Assembly: GCF_001949145.1 (NCBI RefSeq)
Contig: NW_019091559.1
Coordinates: forward strand, 158,515-173,474
Reading direction: 5' to 3'
DNA: 14,960 nucleotides
From: Acanthaster planci
Taxonomy: Eukaryota > Echinodermata > Asteroidea > Valvatida > Acanthasteridae
Shown here: piece by piece, positions 12,301 to 14,960 of the stretch
Position numbering within the stretch: position 1 is the stretch's first letter
Layout of the letters: every line of letters starts with the position of its first letter
Made by a program: the position numbers and the translations under genes
Notes under the pieces: generated by a model
What the model was told of the DNA's origin: nothing
Seen by the model: only the letters and a program-made list of their open reading frames with translations
Databases searched by the model: none

Positions 12301-14352
12301 TTGTTACTTTAGTCAAACTTGTTATCAGGAAGGCAACTAGGAAGGCGGGAAATGGAAAATACAATTATAAACCACACAGGACATTGTACAAATGCTTTGT
12401 ACTGGAACAGGAAGTAAAAAGGAAAACAAACAAACAAGGAAACCTGCCTATCAAAGGAAAGGTTAACATGCCCCCAAATTTTCCCACTGAGATGATATGG
12501 TAGATCTAGCCAATTTTTTTACATAAAGCCCAAGTGAAAACACTGCTCCTCCATGGGTTGCCAGGTCATCACAGGTTAGACCCAAGCCACGACTGGTACC
12601 CATTTACAGATGATGGATATTTGTACTTGGTTTAGGCTGACTCTTATCAGTGAAAATTCTTAAATTTGAAAGTAAAGTGCATTTCAAAAGAAAACTCAGA
12701 TCAGATAATTCAAGAATACTCAGATCAGAAAGAGCTTGGGCATCACTGATTAAGCAATATTAAAGGCCTTATTAATGCAAGAAAAATTTGGTATAGGATA
12801 GGGATTATGCGTTAGCATGTCCCCGGGGGGCAAACGTTTTGAAATGTGGGATAGGCTCAAGTACTGTCAGCCTTTTGTGCATTTGTTGTGAGAAAACTTA
12901 ACCAACAAAAACAGCCTCTGTGACACCATGGAGATGCCGGCAACGCACAACCTCTATCAAATGAAAATTGAAGACATGCACTCATTGCCCATATCAGCAC
13001 GACTTACATGGACACACGTACGTGTACATGTTGTGCATGAATCAGTTACAGTTTAGAGGGACCCAAATTTCACGGCACTCCAAATTTTGAATACACATGT
13101 ACATGATACAGCACAAAGGCCAGACTGAATTAATTTTACTCCTTACAGAACACTGCGGGGCAAAAAAGGATACGATATGGGCAAATTTTGATGTACAAAC
13201 CTAGCCTGGCTCAGCCCGTACCTTCTTGGTGTCTTGGGTGTGCTTTTAGGTGTCGGGGGCGGGGCTAAGAGTTCCTTCTTTTGTCTTTCCATCATAGCAT
13301 CAGCCTCTGTCTGAACATCAAAGCCGTTAGCCCTGTCCGGCTTGAACACCTTTTGGAGAGTAAAGAAATGAGCAACTTATGTTACCAATTACAGAGGTAC
13401 ATATACATACACGGTCATGAATGCTGCACATGTGCTCTTCTTACATCTTTACACGGCTACACTCTAACATTCTCAAATCCTCCTATTTCAATTTCAGGTT
13501 TTTTTTCACTCATCCAAATCACCCAGGAGATTAATTAAAGTTAATCACTAAATAACCTCAAGCAGCAGGTTACAAATAGCAAACATTGACAACTCACCAC
13601 GCGAATGGGATTTACAGTATAGTTGGGTTTAAATAATAAAAATGTCTTAATTACAACCGCAAACTTGAAAATGGAGTTCAAACTTTCTTTGGGATGTCAG
13701 AGAATTCTACCGTGCAGAAACCCACCAAAAAGTCACCAAGTGTTGCATGTACATGTACATTGTAACAGCTAGTTATATGGAAAGCTGCTCTGGATACCTT
13801 ATTCTCCCACACTTCTGTCACACTTTGGCTTGTCGAGTTATTGTAAATATAGCTCCTGCTTCCAAGTTACTGCTAAAAACAGTATCAGCAGGCTGTTACA
13901 TACATACAGGTAGAGTTGTAGTCAAGACCGTCACAAGACTAGTCACAGGACCAGACGCAAGACAAGTCAAAAGTAACGGGAAACACAAAGGAGTGCGTTT
14001 CATTTGGACAGGTTGTGACGGAATTCAAACGGCAGGTCTTGTGCTGGTCTTACGGGGTCTCGACCGCAACATCGTTTACATTCTTATGAATCTTATATGC
14101 AAATGTTAAATGGTTTGGAGGGCAAAGCAGGGTAAGGGTTACGTAGCATTTATGTTCCTCGGGAATTGTTTAAAGTATAGTGAGTTTTGCAGACCTACTT
14201 TTGGAGCATACTCACATATTTCCTGGCCTGGAGGTCACCCAGACTATTGAAGAGAACATCAAGACATCTTGGTAGGATGCCACCATCTCCTGGTGTGCCT
14301 TGCATGGTGTAGGTCTTACCTGAGCTAGTGATGCCATACATGAACAACAAGG
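338..14352 (-). CDS. KIF23: Kinesin-6 motor protein KIF23/MKLP1 (centralspindlin subunit), 5'-incomplete, multi-exon
   Basis: Known role of the family: a plus-end-directed kinesin that pairs with the RhoGAP CYK-4/MgcRacGAP to form centralspindlin, bundles antiparallel microtubules at the anaphase midzone and midbody, and promotes RhoA activation and cytokinesis. Seen here: proposed join (gene order) 14352-14216, 13349-13222, 12260-12090, 10819-10707, 10170-10049, 9156-8974, 8401-8282, 7791-7695, 7133-7027, 6623-6521, 6317-6109, 5860-5750, 4356-4098, 2507-2365, 1828-1670, 636-569, 353-338. It gives 747 complete codons plus stop with all phases matching. Counting from the first full codon: P-loop 6-13, switch I NTESSRSH 195-202, switch II DLAGSE 237-242, YRDSK 288-292, coiled coil about 393-560, RHRRSRS 597-603. 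With the missing ~100 N-terminal residues the length would be near 850, close to vertebrate MKLP1. Family identity is very secure; individual splice sites were placed by eye. Confidence 0.96.
354..568 (-). other. Proposed last intron, 215 bases
   Basis: Bounded by an excellent donor (CAA|GTAAGT) and an acceptor preceded by a long pyrimidine-rich tract ending TTTATTTGTACAG. If it is not removed, this stretch is 3' untranslated sequence. Confidence 0.5.
565..636 (-). CDS. KIF23: KIF23 exon: conserved C-terminal CTVxxExRxG segment
   Basis: Acceptor CTTTTATTTCTAG at 637-638, then [14 protein letters not shown] and AAVHIVPSK. After VETR the vertebrate protein continues C-S-V-x-x-E-x-R-x-G; here [10 protein letters not shown] aligns residue for residue, which is why I trust this exon although it is short. 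Two endings are possible. Unspliced, the frame stops at TAA (565-567) after PSK, 23 codons. Alternatively the donor AGCAA|GTAAGT is used (exon 569-636), and the stop codon disappears into the intron. An antisense open frame of 159 codons (426-905) overlaps and is treated as spurious. Confidence 0.82.
   Translation of the reverse strand, partial: CTVGYEGRPGNVEPAAVHIVPSK
637..1669 (-). other. Intron, 1033 bases
   Basis: Contains a cluster of E-box-like words (CACATGAC at 1481 and 1500, GTCATGTGAC at 1524) and a 15-base inverted repeat (GTAATTCCAGAAATT at 1155-1169 and its complement at 1376-1390). No exon is needed here: the phase-0 join to the exon ending at 636 restores the family sequence. 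Confidence 0.7.
1155..1390. repeat. Inverted repeat, 15-base arms 206 bases apart
   Basis: GTAATTCCAGAAATT at 1155-1169 is exactly complementary in reverse to AATTTCTGGAATTAC at 1376-1390. Similarity does not extend beyond the arms, so this may be chance or the remnant of a small element. Confidence 0.45.
1670..1828 (-). CDS. KIF23: KIF23 exon: TRGGG-VQFTDIE and WTDVETR tail
   Basis: 159 bases, 53 codons: [53 protein letters not shown]. TRGGGxxVQFTDIExLK and EWTDVETR are hallmarks of the KIF23 tail. KDRKRP is a small basic cluster (possible nuclear signal) beside a Ser-Pro site. The donor AGA|GTGAGT is near-ideal and falls exactly where the conserved block ends. If unspliced, the frame adds 11 codons ([11 protein letters not shown]) to a TGA at 1634-1636, which I think is read-through of the intron. 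Confidence 0.94.
1829..2364 (-). other. Intron, 536 bases
   Basis: Starts with the palindromic donor; contains a poly-A run on the plus strand near 2126-2138. No gene seen. Strong acceptor TTTCATTCCCTCAG. Confidence 0.75.
2351..2364. repeat. Perfect 14-base palindrome at a 5' splice site
   Basis: GTAACCATGGTTAC reads the same on both strands and begins exactly at the donor GT of the exon at 2365-2507. Confidence 0.8.
2365..2507 (-). CDS. KIF23: KIF23 exon: YMLTHQE tail segment
   Basis: 143 bases: AG completing Glu, then 47 codons. Reads [54 protein letters not shown] followed by G-E-[IL]-E-T-K-L is a signature of the MKLP1 C-terminal tail, in the region reported to bind the small GTPase ARF6 in mammals. 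The donor AAG|GTAACC lies at the edge of a perfect 14-base palindrome. An alternative acceptor CTACAG|CC would break the frame. Confidence 0.93.
2508..4097 (-). other. Intron, 1590 bases (longest in the window)
   Basis: AT-rich. Contains a CACACACACACA run near 3224, a nine-C run near 3788 and several ACATGTA-type words (3141, 3457, 3568). Open frames here are short and match nothing known. The acceptor GTTGTAAATAG at its 3' end was chosen because it restores the T-E-T-V-[LM]-Q-P sequence of the family. Confidence 0.75.
4098..4356 (-). CDS. KIF23: KIF23 exon: WVKDEKL segment and RHRRSRS phospho-regulatory motif
   Basis: 259 bases, 86 codons plus G of a split Glu codon. Starts [20 protein letters not shown] then [13 protein letters not shown], matching the vertebrate stalk end. 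After about 25 basic and Pro-rich residues comes [20 protein letters not shown]. In human MKLP1 the equivalent RHRRSRS is where 14-3-3 binds and Aurora B counteracts it, controlling clustering of centralspindlin. Because stalk end and RHRRSRS lie on one continuous exon, the vertebrate CHO1-specific actin-binding insert has no place here. Acceptor CACTTACAG, donor GAGACTG|GTCAGT. Without splicing the frame ends soon at a TGA near 4075. Confidence 0.95.
4357..5749 (-). other. Intron, 1393 bases, with a tandem repeat
   Basis: The notable content is the four-copy 109-base tandem array at about 5129-5562. A minus-strand open frame of 83 codons at 4637-4888 matches no family I recognise. Acceptor TTCTTCCCACTTACAG at the 3' end is strong. 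Confidence 0.8.
5129..5562. repeat. Tandem repeat, 109-base unit, four copies
   Basis: The word GAGACATGTGATAGCAGCAG starts at 5132, 5241 and 5350 and, as GAGACAGG..., at 5459: an exact period of 109. Copies 1 and 3 are identical; copy 2 differs at three bases and copy 4 at one before it breaks off just after AAGAACA (about 5561). Because 109 is not a multiple of three, the array produces overlapping spurious open frames of 73-137 codons on both strands, which should not be taken as genes. A CATGCATG palindrome sits in each unit. Confidence 0.95.
5750..5860 (-). CDS. KIF23: KIF23 exon: end of stalk, KWEKEC motif
   Basis: 111 bases, 37 codons: [43 protein letters not shown] is a conserved signature at the end of the MKLP1 coiled coil and continues into E-[KR]-R-V on the next exon. 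Donor GAATGC|GTAAGT, strong. The acceptor is TTGGTATGATAG, with a mixed tract, but the phase fits. Confidence 0.94.
5861..6108 (-). other. Intron, 248 bases
   Basis: Has a plus-strand G-run at about 6077-6085; no gene seen. Confidence 0.8.
6109..6317 (-). CDS. KIF23: KIF23 exon: coiled-coil stalk
   Basis: 209 bases: AG completing Gln, then 69 codons. Contains [40 protein letters not shown] and [19 protein letters not shown]. It is almost all charged and helical with hydrophobic residues at heptad spacing and no proline after the start: a parallel dimerising coiled coil. The K-T-x-T-x-Y-E and L-E-T-E stretches line up with the vertebrate MKLP1 stalk. Acceptor GAATCTGTAG, donor ACCGAG|GTATAG. 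Confidence 0.93.
6318..6520 (-). other. Intron, 203 bases
   Basis: One of the two shortest introns of the gene; nothing else recognised. Confidence 0.8.
6521..6623 (-). CDS. KIF23: KIF23 exon: end of neck and start of coiled coil
   Basis: 103 bases, 34 codons plus C of a split Gln codon: [34 protein letters not shown]. It corresponds to the vertebrate I-N-D-E-x-T-L-x-x-L-I-x-x-L-E-x-R stretch that leads into the stalk. Highly charged and heptad-like from [11 protein letters not shown] on. Donor AAGC|GTAAGT. Confidence 0.92.
6624..7026 (-). other. Intron, 403 bases
   Basis: Nothing recognised beyond the splice sites (acceptor TTTGTGTCACAG). Confidence 0.75.
7027..7133 (-). CDS. KIF23: KIF23 exon: neck region, CYK-4-binding part
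   Basis: 107 bases: CT completing Ala, then 35 codons: [35 protein letters not shown]. It is less conserved than the motor. The order (GLTPGRR, linker, P-x-[FL]-P-x-x-E, acidic N-D/D-P-N-E) matches the long MKLP1 neck, which in this family holds two copies of CYK-4/MgcRacGAP to make centralspindlin. Donor TTAGAG|GTAAGG, strong. Confidence 0.9.
7134..7694 (-). other. Intron, 561 bases
   Basis: No gene or repeat recognised. Acceptor CCCCACTGTAG at its 3' end, which restores an Ala codon across the junction. Confidence 0.75.
7695..7791 (-). CDS. KIF23: KIF23 exon: last motor helix and start of neck
   Basis: 97 bases, 32 codons plus G of a split Ala codon. Reads [20 protein letters not shown] then [12 protein letters not shown]. 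The [11 protein letters not shown]-x-V-A-R-P pattern is the end of the kinesin-6 motor (last helix and neck linker), and GLTPGRR follows it in vertebrate MKLP1. Donor AGAAGAG|GTATGT. Confidence 0.95.
7792..8281 (-). other. Intron, 490 bases
   Basis: No gene, repeat or other element recognised. Strong acceptor ATCTTTTCTTTCAG at its 3' end. Confidence 0.75.
8282..8401 (-). CDS. KIF23: KIF23 exon: YRDSK and C-terminal motor core
   Basis: 120 bases, 40 codons. Reads [20 protein letters not shown] then [20 protein letters not shown]. The pattern VPYRDSK-[LV][16 protein letters not shown] is nearly invariant in KIF23; YRDSK-x-T is a general kinesin motif in the microtubule-binding face. Val replaces the usual Leu after DSK. 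Acceptor TTTGTTTCAG, donor ACCACG|GTAAGA, both strong. Confidence 0.97.
8402..8973 (-). other. Intron, 572 bases, with two perfect hairpins
   Basis: Two perfect 8-base-pair stem-loops: TGGGTCAG-GCAAA-CTGACCCA at 8541-8561, and GTCCAGTT / AACTGGAC at 8648-8675 with a 12-base loop. The plus strand is open for 86 codons at 8601-8861 but matches no family I recognise. No splice-supported exon is seen. Confidence 0.7.
8974..9156 (-). CDS. KIF23: KIF23 exon with switch II (DLAGSE)
   Basis: 183 bases, exactly 61 codons. Reads [20 protein letters not shown], then [20 protein letters not shown] and [27 protein letters not shown] (residues 237-242) is switch II, coupling ATP hydrolysis to microtubule binding. 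LREAGNIN and SLMTLRTC form the switch II helix region and match MKLP1 closely. Acceptor GACTCGTTAG; the donor AACAAG|GTTTGT is weak at position +5, but the phase-0 join to IVPYRDSK fits the family exactly. Confidence 0.96.
9436..9439. repeat. TTAA target-site duplication, left
   Basis: TTAA immediately outside the left 15-base terminal repeat of the piggyBac-like element; matched by TTAA on the right. Confidence 0.7.
9440..9986. mobile_element. piggyBac-like non-autonomous element (MITE) with TTAA flanks
   Basis: The first 15 bases, CCACTTGCTGCCGGG (9440-9454), are repeated exactly in inverted orientation at 9972-9986. Both ends abut TTAA on the outside (9436-9439 and 9987-9990). A TTAA target duplication with short terminal inverted repeats is the hallmark of the piggyBac superfamily. 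At 547 bases with no open frame resembling a transposase, it would be a non-autonomous copy moved by an enzyme encoded elsewhere. Inside the left end is a hairpin CGGGG-AA-CCCCG (9451-9462), and a motif like GGACAAAAG-N-NCT recurs near 9508, 9549 and 9642. Confidence 0.75.
9987..9990. repeat. TTAA target-site duplication, right
   Basis: TTAA immediately outside the right terminal repeat, pairing with the copy at 9436-9439. Confidence 0.7.
10049..10170 (-). CDS. KIF23: KIF23 exon with switch I (NTESSRSH)
   Basis: 122 bases: GT completing Gly, then 40 codons. Reads [20 protein letters not shown], then [28 protein letters not shown] (residues 195-202) is switch I, which senses the nucleotide gamma-phosphate; all the key residues (N, SSR, H) are present. 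The following VFNI[KR]LVQAPLD block is typical for MKLP1. Acceptor CCTCTTAG, donor CTGCAG|GTAAAA, phase 0. Confidence 0.96.
10171..10706 (-). other. Intron, 536 bases
   Basis: No gene, repeat or RNA recognised. Good acceptor at its 3' end (GGCTTCCCTCTTAG). Confidence 0.75.
10707..10819 (-). CDS. KIF23: KIF23 exon: [11 protein letters not shown] segment of the motor
   Basis: 113 bases: A completing Lys, 37 codons, then G of a split Gly codon. Encodes [20 protein letters not shown] then [17 protein letters not shown]. The LRED-x-NHNMYVAxCTE pattern followed by EEAFxVF is characteristic of KIF23 motors. Donor ATGAAAG|GTATCG. The acceptor chosen is TTGTCACCGAAG|ATC; CTGCAG|TCC ten bases on is the alternative discussed for the preceding exon. 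Confidence 0.93.
10820..12089 (-). other. Intron, 1270 bases
   Basis: AT-rich intron without a recognisable gene. Contains G-runs on the plus strand near 10951 and 10979, a TACATGTACA palindrome near 10843, and only short open frames that look like no known protein. Confidence 0.75.
12090..12260 (-). CDS. KIF23: KIF23 exon: end of loop-6 insertion and [14 protein letters not shown] segment
   Basis: 171 bases: G completing Arg, 56 codons, then AA of a split Lys codon. It starts [17 protein letters not shown], a divergent loop-6 part, then [19 protein letters not shown], which is close to identical to the MKLP1 motor core. The end is slightly ambiguous. Donor CAGAA|GTGGGT joins in frame to the acceptor at 10819/10820 and gives SQKSLQSK, like the Q-S-K of vertebrates. 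A donor four bases later (AGTGG|GTATTG) would join in frame to CTGCAG|TCC and give SQKWSK. Confidence 0.93.
12261..13221 (-). other. Intron, 961 bases
   Basis: No gene or element recognised on either strand. Small items: a short direct repeat ACTCAGATCAGA (twice, near 12694 and 12718), a GC-rich patch CCCCGGGGGG near 12821, and a few ACATGTA-type words near 13020 and 13095. Confidence 0.75.
13222..13349 (-). CDS. KIF23: KIF23 exon: strand after P-loop and start of kinesin-6 loop-6 insertion
   Basis: 128 bases, 42 codons plus AG of a split Arg codon. Starts [13 protein letters not shown] and continues [14 protein letters not shown], matching the family stretch V-F-K then a D-V-Q-x-E-x-D-A-x-x-E-R-Q-K pattern of MKLP1. 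It ends in a Pro/Thr-rich basic run [15 protein letters not shown] (residues 74-88). This is the start of the long loop-6 insertion that sets kinesin-6 motors apart. Acceptor CTCCAAAAG, donor AAGAAG|GTACGG. Confidence 0.94.
13350..14215 (-). other. Intron, 866 bases
   Basis: Between the P-loop exon and the loop-6 exon. It carries TGCATGTACATGTACATTG near 13744-13762 and an imperfect fold-back at 13915-14070. The plus strand is open for 120 codons across 13747-14109, but the translation looks like no protein family I know and overlaps the fold-back, so I do not call it a gene. Confidence 0.75.
13915..14070. repeat. Imperfect inverted repeat (fold-back), possible degenerate MITE
   Basis: GTTGTAGTCAAGACC at 13915-13929 is mirrored, with three mismatches, by the complement of GGTCTCGACCGCAAC at 14056-14070. 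Inside, GACCGTCACAAGAC pairs with GTCTTGTGCTGGTC (12 of 14). The arms are rich in GAC/GTC words, unlike the AT-rich surroundings, suggesting an old inserted element. No clear target-site duplication was found. Confidence 0.4.
14216..14352 (-). CDS. KIF23: KIF23 exon with P-loop (first coding exon in window)
   Basis: 137 bases: two bases finishing a split codon (probably Ala), then 45 codons. It begins LLFMYG, then the nucleotide-binding P-loop GITSSGKT (residues 6-13), then [18 protein letters not shown] and [12 protein letters not shown]. Family pattern: MKLP1 has LLFTYGVTGSGKT followed by a GEGGLLPRCLD-like stretch, so this is diagnostic for kinesin-6. Flanks: acceptor CTTCCAG before, strong donor TAT|GTGAGT after (phase 0). 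Odd: the P-loop has Ser where kinesins nearly always have Gly (TSSGKT instead of TGSGKT). Confidence 0.96.
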
Positions 14353-14960
14353 CTGGAAGGAGAAACGAAAAGAGGTAAGGATAGCAGTTAAGGTGATGTG
14401 ATGATATATATAACTTTGGCCCTTAGGTTTGTTTTCCAATTATTGCAAGAGGATGTGTGAATATGATAGATCCCGCAATCATTGGGTAAGTTTGGATAAT
14501 TATACATGTAGTTAATTGTAACTTGATCAATGATGGTTTGGACTACCTAGCTGATCATTACTGCAATCTGGTCCAAGGGCATACTTTCAATGCTGGTTAT
14601 CAGTAGCCGATTCCATTTATCGGCACAGTGGGAACCGTTGACTTGAAAGTAATTGATATATCATTGATTACAAACTCTCTGTGAGAGTTGTAGCCAATGG
14701 CAGAAAATGTGAATAATAAAGAGTTTACAAAATGGTTCAACTCGGATTGGTCAAATGCATGTGACCATTGGGAAGAAGCAATTGTCCAGTGGTCAAGGCA
14801 TAATTGTCACTATTCTATTTGTAGTACTGACTAACAAAATAACATATTGAGCATTCCCTGAGCACCTCTGAGTGATGCATGTGCTCATGTACATTTACAT
14901 GTTCAGCTTCACAGTCTCCATGGGGAATGAGGAGCTTACATTCTGTAGTACATATACATG
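14353..14960 (-). other. Part of the intron upstream of the P-loop exon
   Basis: The sequence reads out of the P-loop exon into an intron (acceptor TCCTTCCAG). The preceding exon should end with a family sequence like H-G-K-N and one base G of a split Ala codon. I looked for this on the minus strand up to the window edge and found no convincing match, so the start codon and N-terminal exons are probably beyond the window. Contents: a small perfect hairpin at 14673-14689 (AACTCTC / GAGAGTT), several ACATGTA-type palindromes (near 14505, 14887, 14950), nothing else recognised. Confidence 0.7.

Noticed and set aside
13747-14109. Plus-strand open frame of 120 codons
   Set aside because: It overlaps the fold-back repeat, includes low-complexity TACATG words, and its translation resembles no family I know.
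14600-14660. Possible preceding KIF23 exon ending CAACG|GTTCCC
   Set aside because: The frame before it does not resemble the conserved sequence that precedes LLF-x-YG in this family.
1-14960. CRISPR array, bacterial operon, tRNA or rRNA genes
   Set aside because: The only regular array is a four-copy direct tandem without spacers; the coding content is a spliced animal gene, and no cloverleaf or rRNA sequence was seen.

Overview
This window is animal nuclear DNA carrying the 3' three quarters of one split gene on the minus strand: a kinesin-6 motor of the MKLP1 / KIF23 / Pavarotti / ZEN-4 type. Seventeen coding segments, each about 70 to 260 bases except for one tiny last exon, can be placed between base 14352 (first one seen) and base 338 (proposed stop). 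All have GT-AG introns, and the reading phases join without a break into 747 complete codons plus stop. The exons carrying the N-terminal ~100 residues, the start codon and the promoter lie to the right of base 14960 and are not in the window.

Layout, in gene order (right to left). Exons at 14216-14352, 13222-13349, 12090-12260, 10707-10819, 10049-10170, 8974-9156, 8282-8401 and 7695-7791 encode the motor domain (P-loop, kinesin-6 loop-6 insertion, switch I, switch II, last motor helix). Exons at 7027-7133 and 6521-6623 encode the neck region that in this family binds the RhoGAP CYK-4/MgcRacGAP. Exons at 6109-6317, 5750-5860 and the first part of 4098-4356 encode the coiled coil. The rest of 4098-4356 with 2365-2507 and 1670-1828 encode the tail (14-3-3/Aurora B-type RHRRSRS motif, ARF6-binding-like block, WTDVETR motif). 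Exons at 565-636 (or 569-636) and, tentatively, 338-353 encode the extreme C-terminus. The tail matches the short MKLP1 form; there is no room for the CHO1-specific actin-binding insert of vertebrates.

The introns (203-1590 bases) hold the non-coding structure: a four-copy 109-base tandem repeat (about 5129-5562); a 547-base element with 15-base terminal inverted repeats and flanking TTAA (9436-9990), which looks like a piggyBac-type non-autonomous element; an imperfect fold-back (13915-14070); several short perfect hairpins; and many scattered ACATGTA / TACATGTACA palindromes.

Organism: many short exons, moderate introns, AT-leaning composition and a vertebrate-like KIF23 tail suggest a marine invertebrate deuterostome. 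Amphioxus is my first guess because of the ACATGTA-rich introns and small MITE-like elements, but this is inference and a sea urchin, hemichordate or mollusc is not excluded. No second gene, tRNA, rRNA or CRISPR array was found on either strand.
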